NCBI GenBank assembly: GCA_046545575.1
Contig: JBKGZM010000005.1
Span: forward strand, 1 to 53,899
DNA length: 53,899 nucleotides
Direction of reading: 5' to 3'
DNA from: JAGXOF01 sp046545575
GTDB taxonomy: Bacteria > Chloroflexota > Dehalococcoidia > SZUA-161 > SpSt-899
Shown piece after piece: positions 16,258-24,820 of the stretch (the stretch's first letter is position 1; each line of letters begins with the position of its first letter). A program made the position numbers and the translations under genes. The notes beneath the pieces are model-generated. The model saw nothing but the letters and a program-made list of their open reading frames with translations, was not told the origin of the DNA and did no database searches.

Positions 16258-16259
16258 TT

Positions 16260-17021
16260 TTACTCCATCCTGATGGGAATCCCTTTTCCCAATAGATATT
16301 GCTTCGTCTCGCCGATTGAAAATGTTCGATAATGGAATACGCTGGCGGCCAGTACCGCATCGGCTTTGCCGTTTGTGAGCACTTCATAGAAGTGTTCCAG
16401 ACTCCCCGCGCCGCCGCTGGCGATTACGGGAACGGTTATCGCCTCGCTGAGGGTGCGCATTAACTCAATATCATAACCGGTCTGCTGGCCATCGGCATCC
16501 CAGCTCGTTACGAGCAGCTCGCCAGCGCCAGAGTCGACTGCCTCCTTTGCCCACTGGATAGCGTCGAGGTTTGCGGGCTTTTTCCCTCCGTGGGTCAGGA
16601 CCTCCCATTCGTTCTTATCTTTCCGTCGTGCATCGATAGCCACGACAATGCACTGTGTCCCGAACCTCTTTGCCCCTTCTTCTATGAGCCTGGAGTTTTG
16701 GACGGCAGCGGTATTGATGGCTATCTTGTCAGCTCCCGCTTCCAGCATACGTCTCATGTCGTGCACGCTGCGCAGTCCCCCGCCGACGGTGAGGGGTATA
16801 AATACCTGCTCCGCTACCCGCTCCACGATATCAACCATCGTGTCACGTCCCTCGGGCGTGGCTCCGATGTCCAGGAAGACCAGCTCATCGGCGTTCTCCT
16901 CATAGTAGAACGCCGCGAGGTCAACAGGGTCCCCGGCATCGCGCAGGTCGGCGAAGCTTGTCCCCTTGACCACCCGTCCGCCGGTCACGTCAAGACATGG
17001 AATGATTCTTTTGGTTAACAT
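16260..17021 (-). CDS. hisF: Imidazole glycerol phosphate synthase cyclase subunit
   Basis: A 253-residue (beta/alpha)8 barrel that starts MLTKRIIPCLDV, the usual HisF N-terminus, with GGAG 9 bases before the ATG; the longer frame from 17072 is rejected. Catalytic Asp11 (CLDVTGG) and Asp130 (VVAIDARR) are both present at the canonical positions. With HisH it turns PRFAR and glutamine-derived ammonia into IGP and AICAR in histidine synthesis. It overlaps the preceding glutaminase gene by 32 bases. Its place inside a glutamate synthase operon, away from other his genes, is unusual. Confidence 0.94.
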   Translation of the reverse strand: MLTKRIIPCLDVTGGRVVKGTSFADLRDAGDPVDLAAFYYEENADELVFLDIGATPEGRDTMVDIVERVAEQVFIPLTVGGGLRSVHDMRRMLEAGADKIAINTAAVQNSRLIEEGAKRFGTQCIVVAIDARRKDKNEWEVLTHGGKKPANLDAIQWAKEAVDSGAGELLVTSWDADGQQTGYDIELMRTLSEAITVPVIASGGAGSLEHFYEVLTNGKADAVLAASVFHYRTFSIGETKQYLLGKGIPIRME

Positions 17022-18159
17022 AATCATTGTCTCCAATACGAACCCTGTCCCGGGATTTAAGAGGCGTCTCAAGGCTCCCGATAATCGGCTCGCCGCCCAT
17101 GGGAATCCATGCCTGGTCCAGGTCCGGGCAGACGAGTCGGATAGCTGCCTCCTCGGATGACAGGAACAGGATCGAGTCTTTGACGCCGACGGTCAGCGGC
17201 CGGAGCCTTATCCTGTCGGTAAATCCGATCATTTCGCCGTGATGGGCGATGATGACGCTGAATGGCCCGTTCAGGAGCAGGCTTCCGTAGACCTGCCGCA
17301 GTGTCCGAAGGAGCTTCTGCTCCCCGGGCGAGAGCCGTTCTATTTCGCTCCAGAAAGGCGGCGCCAGGATCTTTCCCACCAGCTCCATGGGAAGGCCGTG
17401 CCTCCTGATAAGGAGGTCGACTGCATAGGCCACCACTTCGGTGTCGGTCTGCATTGTGCAGTGGTAACCGAACTGCTCCAGGTAGCGGCGGTTTATCCCG
17501 TAGGAGGATATCTCCCCGTTATGGACCACCGTCCAGTCCAGGATGTTGAAAGGGTGGGCTCCGCCCCACCACCCCGGGGTGTTAGTCGGGAACCGTCCGT
17601 GGGTCGTCCACAGGTACCCCTCGTACTGCTCAAGGCAGAAATATTCCCCTATCTCCTCAGGGTAGCCGACTCCCTTGAAGACCCCCATGTCCTTTCCGCT
17701 GGAAAACACAAACGCGTCCTTGACGGTCGTGTTGATTTCCATAACCTTCTCTATGACGTAATCGTCCGGTGATGTTTCTGCATATTCCTGAGGGTTTGGC
17801 TTCAGGAAATAACGCCAGACCAGTGGTGGATTGATGATCGCCGGGGTGGGGCGGGTGGGTACTTCCTCGTCATGGACGATGTGAAATCTTCCTTTCAAAA
17901 ATGATTCCACCTCCGACTTCGCATCCTTGCTCAGGTACATTATGTGAAAGGCGTAGTAGTCGGCGTACTCGGGATACAGCCCATAGATAGCGAATCCGCC
18001 GCCGAGTCCGTTGCCTCGATCATGCATGTTGGCAATGGCTTTCATTACCGGCTCGCCGGAGAAGCGCCGGCCGGTGGTGTCCATCATCCCGAAGATGGAG
18101 CAGCCGTCCATCACCTTGTCTTCGTTGTGTGGATTGTGTATCCGGTTCAGGTTTTTCAT
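16990..18159 (-). CDS. Glutamate synthase glutaminase (GATase II) domain protein
   Basis: A 389-residue stand-alone class II amidotransferase domain related to the N-terminus of GltB. Motifs are DGCSIFGMM, ANMHDRGNGLGGGFAIYG, TTHGRFPTNTPGWWGGAHP and VVHNGEISSYG. It releases ammonia from glutamine for the FMN domain. The nucleophilic cysteine is Cys20, not Cys2, so a propeptide ending near MDG must be removed, as in GltB proteins. The start is fixed by a 4-base ATGA overlap with the FAD oxidoreductase. Products of this gene, the FMN gene and the GXGXG gene should form one enzyme. Confidence 0.92.
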   Translation of the reverse strand: MKNLNRIHNPHNEDKVMDGCSIFGMMDTTGRRFSGEPVMKAIANMHDRGNGLGGGFAIYGLYPEYADYYAFHIMYLSKDAKSEVESFLKGRFHIVHDEEVPTRPTPAIINPPLVWRYFLKPNPQEYAETSPDDYVIEKVMEINTTVKDAFVFSSGKDMGVFKGVGYPEEIGEYFCLEQYEGYLWTTHGRFPTNTPGWWGGAHPFNILDWTVVHNGEISSYGINRRYLEQFGYHCTMQTDTEVVAYAVDLLIRRHGLPMELVGKILAPPFWSEIERLSPGEQKLLRTLRQVYGSLLLNGPFSVIIAHHGEMIGFTDRIRLRPLTVGVKDSILFLSSEEAAIRLVCPDLDQAWIPMGGEPIIGSLETPLKSRDRVRIGDNDYVNQKNHSMS

Positions 18160-19451
18160 TTACTTACTCCGGCCGCGGCAAGGGCGTTGGGCTTTTCGTG
18201 ATGCTCCTGCCGCAGGTGTTCAGGCAGACATGCGAGTCCGAAATCATCTGCGAGCAACTCATGCTTGAACTCGCTTGCGTCTACCTTATTCCTTATCAAA
18301 CTGAAAATCATCCCCGATTTCTCAATATCACCTATAAAGGCCATTCCTTCCACGATGTTATTCCTTAACACTATCCTCTTGTAGGCGCTGTCATATTCTG
18401 AACTCAGCATCTCATAGTGCGGTTCATCCGGCGGCGTTACCATGCCTGCGGACGTGATATCCAATCCGAAGTAGTTGAGTGCGTTCATTGCCGTACCACC
18501 GGGGTATTCCCATTCGAACCCTGCCATGTTGTAGCCCGCGACTCTGCCCCCGATGTGGGCACCGGGCCAGATCGGTATTACGCGGTTTTCTCCGTAGACG
18601 AAGTCGTGCGCTTCCGCTGCATCCCCGCAACAGTAGATGTCCGGATGACTTGTGGCCATGTGGCGGTCCACTTTGATGCCGCGATTGACCTCTATGCCGG
18701 CCTCTTTGGCAAGCCCGGTGCGGGGGAGAACCCCGATAGCTACCACAACAAGCTCGCACCGGATGCGCTGTCCGTTGTCCAGCGTGACGAATTCCACCGA
18801 GGAATTCCCGCCGATCCTGGCGACGGTACAGCCGGTGGCTATCTCGACACTTGCCTCATTAAGGCGCTCCTCGACAATTTGTGATGCCTGCTCATCCAGG
18901 ATGGTGTTCAGGACCCTGTCCTTCATCTCTATTACCGTAACCCTGAGCCCCCGTTTTGCCAGGGCCTCGGTGACGCTGATTCCGATAAGTCCGCCCCCGA
19001 TAACCACTGCCTCTTCTGCGCCTTCATCCAGGAATTCGTCGATGGCCTTTGCGTCGTCGAGTTTGGTAAAAGAGAAAACCCCTCTTTTATCCAACCCCTC
19101 CATTCGAGGAATGATGGGCACTCCTCCCGTGGCGAGCAAAGCTTTTTCCCACGTGATTTTCTCGCCGGTGTCGAGTTCGGCAGTGTGATCCTCCGGGTCG
19201 ATGTTCTCAACCCTGCTTCCCAGAAGACAGTCGATTTTGTTCTCATGGTAGAATTCTACTGGACGATATAGCATCCCGCTTTCCGTGCGTTCCCCGGTCA
19301 GATATTTTGAGATGAGCGGCCGTGAGTAGGCCGGATATAGCTCATCGGAGACCAGCAAGATCGTGCCTTTCTCATCCACGCTTCGTATGGACTCTACAGT
19401 GCCGATTCCGCCGGCCGAATTGCCGATTATCAAGTAGTTCGTTCTTCTCAT
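18156..19451 (-). CDS. FAD-dependent pyridine nucleotide-disulfide oxidoreductase-like protein
   Basis: A 431-residue flavoprotein of the NirB/rubredoxin-reductase type. FAD-binding residues are in YLIIGNSAGGIGTVESIR, the NAD(P)-binding GGGLIGISVTEAL lies near residue 150, and the C-terminal FAD motif is IYCCGDAAEA. The redox-active CXXXXC of disulfide reductases is absent. Four-base overlaps with hisH upstream and the glutaminase gene downstream make it part of the glutamate synthase operon. It may therefore be the NAD(P)H or ferredoxin-linked electron input, replacing GltD. That is inference. Confidence 0.85.
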   Translation of the reverse strand: MRRTNYLIIGNSAGGIGTVESIRSVDEKGTILLVSDELYPAYSRPLISKYLTGERTESGMLYRPVEFYHENKIDCLLGSRVENIDPEDHTAELDTGEKITWEKALLATGGVPIIPRMEGLDKRGVFSFTKLDDAKAIDEFLDEGAEEAVVIGGGLIGISVTEALAKRGLRVTVIEMKDRVLNTILDEQASQIVEERLNEASVEIATGCTVARIGGNSSVEFVTLDNGQRIRCELVVVAIGVLPRTGLAKEAGIEVNRGIKVDRHMATSHPDIYCCGDAAEAHDFVYGENRVIPIWPGAHIGGRVAGYNMAGFEWEYPGGTAMNALNYFGLDITSAGMVTPPDEPHYEMLSSEYDSAYKRIVLRNNIVEGMAFIGDIEKSGMIFSLIRNKVDASEFKHELLADDFGLACLPEHLRQEHHEKPNALAAAGVSK

Positions 19452-20065
19452 TTTGTCTTCCTTAAAGCCATGTTGAGAAAGTTGGCATACATTCTCAGTC
19501 CGTATTCCCCGCTCTTTTCAGGATGGAACTGCGTCGCAACCAGATTCCCCCTGGCGATGACGCTGCACAGGCTGACGCCGTAGTCCGTAGTTCCCGCCAC
19601 TTCGGGAGCATCCTGCGGTTTGGCATAATAACTATGAACGAAATAGAAATCGGCCTCGTCTGGAATATCCTGGAAGACAGGATGGCTGACTGTCTGCTTT
19701 ACCTGATTCCAGCCCATGTGAGGGACCTTCAAATCTTCGGGTAGCCGTCTGACTATCCCCGGTACGATCCCCAAGCACTCGTGCCGTCCCCCTTCCTCAG
19801 TTGCTGCAAACAGTACCTGCATCCCGACGCAAATCGCGAGGAGAGGCCGGTACCGGAAAACCAGTTCCCTGATGGTTTCGGCCATGCCCAGGTTTCGCAG
19901 ACTCAGCATGGTTTCCCCCGCAGCTCCCACGCCAGGGAAAATCACCGCGTCGGCTGAGAGCACTTCAGCGGGGTCACTCGTTACCGTCGGCTTGTAGCCG
20001 ACTTTGGCGATGGCGTTGGTCACGCTGTGCAGGTTGCCTGCTCCGTAGTCAATGACAGCGATCAT
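19448..20065 (-). CDS. hisH: Imidazole glycerol phosphate synthase glutaminase subunit
   Basis: A class I glutamine amidotransferase of about 205 residues. It begins MIAVIDYGAGNLHSV. The nucleophile elbow is AICVGMQ with Cys79, and the His-Glu pair is FHPEKSGEYG. ATG 20065 is chosen over the upstream GTG because TAAGGTG precedes it and the family starts there. It supplies ammonia to HisF, which is encoded three genes away in the same operon. The gene begins 8 bases after the ferredoxin stop and overlaps the FAD oxidoreductase start by four bases. Confidence 0.94.
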   Translation of the reverse strand: MIAVIDYGAGNLHSVTNAIAKVGYKPTVTSDPAEVLSADAVIFPGVGAAGETMLSLRNLGMAETIRELVFRYRPLLAICVGMQVLFAATEEGGRHECLGIVPGIVRRLPEDLKVPHMGWNQVKQTVSHPVFQDIPDEADFYFVHSYYAKPQDAPEVAGTTDYGVSLCSVIARGNLVATQFHPEKSGEYGLRMYANFLNMALRKTK

Positions 20066-20073
20066 TTGACACC

Positions 20074-20514
20074 TTACCACGATTCAATATATATCAACGC
20101 CTCGTTTGGGCAGTTGGCGACGCATGCTGGCTCAGCCCTGTCAGGGCAAAGGTCGCATTTAATAACCTGATGACTGCTCATGTCCCTGGTGAGGGCACCG
20201 TAGGGGCATGCCAGAATGCAGGTCCAGCACCCGATGCACTTCTCGTGGTCCACCGTCACCATACCTGTTCCCGGGTCTTTACTCAGCGCTCCGGTCAGGC
20301 AGGAGTAAACGCACCAGGGCGTGGAGCAGTGATTGCACCGGATGAAGAGCGATAGCTCGTCCCTCCTTTCTACTCGGGAGCGGGGCAGGGGGCGGGGGGA
20401 CTCCCTTTTGAAAGATTTAATGATATCCTTCGTGCGCGAGTGCTCCACCTGGCAGTAGACGGTGCAGAGCCCGCACCCCATGCAGACATCCTCTTTAAAA
20501 ACGATCCGTTTCAC
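20074..20514 (-). CDS. 4Fe-4S polyferredoxin (HycB/DmsB-like)
   Basis: About 146 residues with four cysteine clusters: CMGCGLCTVYC, CNHCSTPWCVYSC, CIGCWTCILACP and CDLCP...CVANCP. This is the arrangement of electron-transfer subunits that hold up to four 4Fe-4S centres. The GTG start at 20514 has AAAGGAGA upstream; the longer GTG at 20556 lacks one and lies at the expected transcript start. As first gene of the operon it may feed electrons to the split glutamate synthase. It is divergent from a NapH-like Fe-S membrane protein. Confidence 0.85.
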   Translation of the reverse strand: MKRIVFKEDVCMGCGLCTVYCQVEHSRTKDIIKSFKRESPRPLPRSRVERRDELSLFIRCNHCSTPWCVYSCLTGALSKDPGTGMVTVDHEKCIGCWTCILACPYGALTRDMSSHQVIKCDLCPDRAEPACVANCPNEALIYIESW

Positions 20515-20560
20515 CCTGTCTCCTTTAACGGCATACGGCAACCGCTTGCCGTCCACCGTT

Positions 20561-20590
20561 AGAGTACCAAATTCACAGGGTGGTTGTCAA
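20561..20590 (-). promoter_or_regulatory. Putative promoter of the nitrogen operon
   Basis: On the minus strand a consensus TTGACA (20585-20590), an 18-base spacer and TACTCT (20561-20566) preceded by TGG. The transcript start would fall near 20554, giving a leader of about 40 bases to the GTG start at 20514. Confidence 0.5.
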
Positions 20591-20715
20591 GTGCAAGATT
20601 GGGGGAAAAGATGTCTCGGAAGGCTTGCCTAGGATGTTAGACTGGTATTGAGGCTTAAACGTCGGGTTTTGCGGATTGCTGGGGCAGCAGTCGAATTTGA
20701 AAGGTGACATGGAAA

Positions 20716-21531
20716 ATGCCGGAAGGATCATCTCTGAGTCCTGTAATTATCAGTAAACTGGCTTTATGGGTGGTGGTGATCGCTGTGGTGACGCTGCTTC
20801 TGCGACGGAAGGAGGTGGGGGAGAGGGTTCGTCTGGGGTTCCTGGTGGTTGGCACAATCGTTTTCGGCTTTGTTTATTCAGTACTTGTGGGGCAGGGGAC
20901 GAATCCGAACCCTGTCTTCTCGCTGCGTACGTTTTTGACAGCGGCGGTTTCCGATCCCGGGACAGTATTCGGTCCGGTATTTATCATGCTGGTCGTGCTA
21001 CTTTTAATGGTATGGGTCTCCAACAAGTCTATCTGTGGCTGGGGATGTCAACTGGGTTTGCTGCAGGATCTGCTGTACCGCGTGCCTTTGCCGAAGTGGA
21101 AGCCTTCGTTCTGGGTCTCCAACACGGTGCGCATAGTTGCTTTCGCGGGTCTCGTTATTGGGCTGGTTGTGCTTGGCTTCGACTGGATCGGGGCGGCGGA
21201 TCCCTTTCAGTTGTTCCTTGGAGAGATTGCCGTGGCTGTAGCGGCTTTGTCTGCGGTGGTGCTCATTGCCAGTGTCTTTATTTACCGGCCGTGGTGCCAG
21301 TTCCTGTGTCCCTTTGGACTGGTGGGCTGGCTGCTGGAGCAAATCAGCGTGCAAAAGCCGCGCATCAATCGCGAAGTCTGCAAGGAATGTCAGTTATGCG
21401 TAACCGCCTGCCCGACTCAGGCGATGAGTGATATTTATCAGGGAAAGAAGCTCCACGCCGACTGCTTTGCCTGCGGGGCCTGTCTCGATGTCTGTCCGCA
21501 AGAGGAAGCGTTGAACTGGCGGAGAAAATAG
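20716..21531 (+). CDS. NapH/MauN-like 4Fe-4S membrane protein
   Basis: About 271 residues. The N-terminal part has five to six hydrophobic helices. Two CXXXC-type membrane motifs, CGWGCQLG and WCQFLCPFG, are typical of NapH-like quinol-oxidising proteins. Two soluble 4Fe-4S motifs (CKECQLCVTACP and CFACGACLDVCP) end the chain. ATG 20716 has AGGTGA upstream; a GTG at 20704 is possible. It would shuttle electrons between the quinone pool and Fe-S proteins. No nap genes are near. The stop is one base from the convergent carB stop. Confidence 0.78.
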   Translation: MPEGSSLSPVIISKLALWVVVIAVVTLLLRRKEVGERVRLGFLVVGTIVFGFVYSVLVGQGTNPNPVFSLRTFLTAAVSDPGTVFGPVFIMLVVLLLMVWVSNKSICGWGCQLGLLQDLLYRVPLPKWKPSFWVSNTVRIVAFAGLVIGLVVLGFDWIGAADPFQLFLGEIAVAVAALSAVVLIASVFIYRPWCQFLCPFGLVGWLLEQISVQKPRINREVCKECQLCVTACPTQAMSDIYQGKKLHADCFACGACLDVCPQEEALNWRRK

Positions 21532-21532
21532 C

Positions 21533-24500
21533 TTACCTGTGACGATACTCGTTGAGCGGCAGAACGTTGATCCGCCAGGGCGGACTGTCTCCTGCCAGCA
21601 CGTCCACCATCGCCCGGACGGCGTCGAGGTAGGTAAAGCAGGGAATGCGTTGCTCAGCGGCAGCACGCCTTATCTCGAATCCGTCGCGGAGGGGTGTTCT
21701 GCTGCCGGTAGGAGTATTGATTACCCCATCCACAGTGCCGTCCTCGATGATATCCAGAACGTTGGGATGGCCCTCGGAGATCTTCTTGCTGATCATGGTG
21801 ACAGGGATACCAAGTGCCTCCACCATGGCCGCTGTGCCCTCAGTGGCGTAGATGGAATATCCTAGCTTGGCGAGTTTCTTGATAATCGGCAGTGCCTGTG
21901 GCTTGTCTTTATCGGCAATGCTCAGGAGGATCGAACCTTTGGTCGGGAGCATGAGTCCGGCCGCCATCAGGGCCTTGATAAGGGCGCTTTGGAAATCGCG
22001 GTCGATGCCCATAACCTCGCCGGTCGACTTCATCTCGGGTCCGAGGTAGATATCCACGCCGGGGAGCTTGGACATGGAGAAGACAGGTGCCTTTATTCCC
22101 ACGAGCTCCTGCTTTTTCCATAGTCCGCCGCTGTAGCCCTGGTCCGCAAGGCTCTTCCCCAGCATGATGTTTATCGCCAGTTTAACCATCGGCACTCCCG
22201 TGACTTTCGAAATGAAGGGAACGGTCCGGCTGGCCCGCGGGTTTACTTCCAGGACAAACACCTCGAAGCCGCTTTCGCTTGACATAATCACATACTGTAT
22301 GTTCATCACACCCCGGATGCCCATGTTCAGTCCGATGGAGGTGGTGTAGTCGACAATTGTATTTACCTCCTTGTCAGTCAGATTCAGTCCGGGGTAAACG
22401 GCTATCGAGTCGCCGCTGTGCACACCGGCCCGCTCGATGTGTTCCATGATTCCCGGAATGAGAACGGACTCTCCATCGCAGATGGCGTCGACCTCCACCT
22501 CTTTGCCTTCCAGGTACTTATCGATAAGCACGACCCGCTTCTCGTCTATCTTTGCGGCATTCTGTACGAATCCGACGAGTTCGGCAGGGGTTTGCACGAT
22601 CTCCATGGCCTGTCCGCCGAGCACGTAGCTGGGTCTGACCAGCACCGGATACCCGATTGCCTGAGCGGTGTGGAGAGCCTCTTCAACCGATTTGACGGCG
22701 GCACCGGGCGGCTGCGGTATTCCCAATTTATCCAGGAAGTCGCTGAAATTTCCCCGATCCTCGGCTATGTCGATGGCGTATGAGCTGGACCCCAGAATGG
22801 CCATGTTGCTGCGGGTCAGGGGCTCTGCCAGGCCTATCGCGGTATTGCCGCCGAACTGGATAATCGAAGGGGGAGAATCGACAGGAGGGTCGGTATCGGT
22901 ATACCCGACCGCTATGCGGTCTGGCGCTGAAATCCCTCCCTCGTTTTCCAGGATGTCTCGGACGCTTTCTTCGTCGAGCGGCTCGAAGTAAAGGCGGTCG
23001 CTGGTATCGAAGTCGGTGGAGACGGTTTCCGGATTGCAGTTGACCATTATGCTCTTGACGTCGGTTTCCTGCAGGGCCCACGTGGAATGGACATTGCAGT
23101 AGTCGAATTCGATCCCCTGCCCGATTCTGATAGGCCCGCTGCCTATTACCAGCGCCTTTTTTCCTTCCAGCGTTTGTGCCTCGTTCTCCCGTTCATACGT
23201 GCTGTAGAAATAGGGGGTCTCCGATTCGAACTCAGCGGCACATGTATCGACCATTTTATATACTGGAAGAATACCCCACTGGCGGCGCATTTCCCGCACC
23301 TGCTCCGGCAGCCTGTCCGCCAGTGTCCCGATTTGCTCGTCGGAGAAGCCGAGTCGCTTTGCCTTCAGGAGCAGTTCGTGGCTGAGGGGCTCACCGAGAA
23401 GGCGTTTTTCCATCTCCACGATGTTCTGCAACTTCTCCAGGAACCATGGGTCGATGCTGGTTTGATGGCAGATGTCCTTTACGCTCATTCCCCTTCTCAG
23501 CGCCGTCATGATGACCCAAAGCCGCTGGTCGGTGGGTTCGAGCGGGTAGTGGCCGTCTTTCCAGTCGGGGTCCTCCCACAGGAGTGTCCTTTTGCCGAAC
23601 TCCAGAGACCGTACTGCCTTCTGGAATGCGGCCTCGAAGGTGCGATCGATGGCCATGGTCTCGCCGGTTGACTTCATCTGCGTGCCGAGGAGTCGGTCGC
23701 CCATGGCGAACTTGTCGAATGGCCAGCGCGGGATCTTTACGACACAGTAGTCGAGTGCCGGCTCGAACCCTGCGGTGGTCTTTCCTGTTACCTTGTTGGC
23801 GATCTCGTCCAGCTTCTTCCCAGCGGCGATCTTGGCCGCCACCCGGGCGATAGGATAACCGGTGGCTTTGCTGGCCAGGGCCGAACTCCGGCTCACGCGC
23901 GGATTGACCTCGATCACATAGTAAGGGCTCTCGTCCGGCTGTCTTTCGGCGATGATGGGATTGGGCTCAAGGGCGAACTGGATGTTGCATCCGCCTTCCA
24001 CCCCGAGTGCCCTGATGATTCTGATGCTTGCCGACCTCAGCATCTGGTACTCTTTGTCAGTCAGTGTCTGGCTGGGAGCTACAACGATGCTGTCACCCGT
24101 GTGAATGCCCATGGGGTCGAAGTTCTCCATGTTACATATCGTGATGCAGTTATTCCCGGAGTCGCGCATTACCTCGTATTCCACCTCTTTCCATCCCGTG
24201 ACGGACTTCTCGAGGAGGACCTGGTGGACCGGGCTGGTAGCGAGTCCGCCGCGGGCGATGCGCTCGAATTCCTCGTTGGTCCTGGCTAGGCCGCCGCCTG
24301 TGCCTCCCAGGGTGTAGGCAGGGCGAATCACTATCGGAAGGCCCATATCCCGTGCGACTTCCCTGGCCTCGCCTATCGTGGTGGCCGTTACGCTCGGGGG
24401 CACAGGTTCGCCGATGTCCAGGAGCATCTTCTTGAACAGCTCCCGGTCTTCGGCCTTGCGTATGGTCTCGATCGGCGTGCCCAGCGGGGTGACATTGTAT

Positions 24501-24820
24501 TTCTCGAGGATGCCGGCGTCGTGCAGGTCTACAGCCAGGTTGAGTCCGGTTTGCCCTCCGAGCGTGGGCAGCAGCCCGTCGGGTCGCTCCCTTTCGATTA
24601 TGCGCTCGATGACCTCCACCGTAAGCGGCTCGATGTACACGATATCGGCGATGCCCTCATCGGTCATGATGGTAGCAGGGTTGGAATTGACCAGGACGGT
24701 GGTGATACCTTCTTCGCGGAGGGCACGGCACGCCTGCGTGCCTGAGTAGTCGAACTCCGCCGCCTGACCTATAATTATCGGTCCCGAGCCTATGACGAGT
24801 ACCTTGGAGATGTCAGCCAT
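21533..24820 (-). CDS. carB: Carbamoyl phosphate synthase large subunit
   Basis: A full-length 1095-residue CarB with the expected duplicated layout: a first ATP-grasp half (about 1-400, starting KVLVIGSGPIIIGQAAEFDY), an oligomerisation segment (about 400-550), a second half (from KALVIGSGPIRIGQGIEFDY) and a C-terminal MGS-like allosteric domain (about 940-1080, with TEGTAAMVEALG). It builds carbamoyl phosphate from bicarbonate, ammonia and two ATP for pyrimidine and arginine synthesis. The ATG overlaps the carA end by 8 bases. The stop is one base from a convergent gene with no visible terminator. Confidence 0.97.
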   Translation of the reverse strand: MADISKVLVIGSGPIIIGQAAEFDYSGTQACRALREEGITTVLVNSNPATIMTDEGIADIVYIEPLTVEVIERIIERERPDGLLPTLGGQTGLNLAVDLHDAGILEKYNVTPLGTPIETIRKAEDRELFKKMLLDIGEPVPPSVTATTIGEAREVARDMGLPIVIRPAYTLGGTGGGLARTNEEFERIARGGLATSPVHQVLLEKSVTGWKEVEYEVMRDSGNNCITICNMENFDPMGIHTGDSIVVAPSQTLTDKEYQMLRSASIRIIRALGVEGGCNIQFALEPNPIIAERQPDESPYYVIEVNPRVSRSSALASKATGYPIARVAAKIAAGKKLDEIANKVTGKTTAGFEPALDYCVVKIPRWPFDKFAMGDRLLGTQMKSTGETMAIDRTFEAAFQKAVRSLEFGKRTLLWEDPDWKDGHYPLEPTDQRLWVIMTALRRGMSVKDICHQTSIDPWFLEKLQNIVEMEKRLLGEPLSHELLLKAKRLGFSDEQIGTLADRLPEQVREMRRQWGILPVYKMVDTCAAEFESETPYFYSTYERENEAQTLEGKKALVIGSGPIRIGQGIEFDYCNVHSTWALQETDVKSIMVNCNPETVSTDFDTSDRLYFEPLDEESVRDILENEGGISAPDRIAVGYTDTDPPVDSPPSIIQFGGNTAIGLAEPLTRSNMAILGSSSYAIDIAEDRGNFSDFLDKLGIPQPPGAAVKSVEEALHTAQAIGYPVLVRPSYVLGGQAMEIVQTPAELVGFVQNAAKIDEKRVVLIDKYLEGKEVEVDAICDGESVLIPGIMEHIERAGVHSGDSIAVYPGLNLTDKEVNTIVDYTTSIGLNMGIRGVMNIQYVIMSSESGFEVFVLEVNPRASRTVPFISKVTGVPMVKLAINIMLGKSLADQGYSGGLWKKQELVGIKAPVFSMSKLPGVDIYLGPEMKSTGEVMGIDRDFQSALIKALMAAGLMLPTKGSILLSIADKDKPQALPIIKKLAKLGYSIYATEGTAAMVEALGIPVTMISKKISEGHPNVLDIIEDGTVDGVINTPTGSRTPLRDGFEIRRAAAEQRIPCFTYLDAVRAMVDVLAGDSPPWRINVLPLNEYRHR

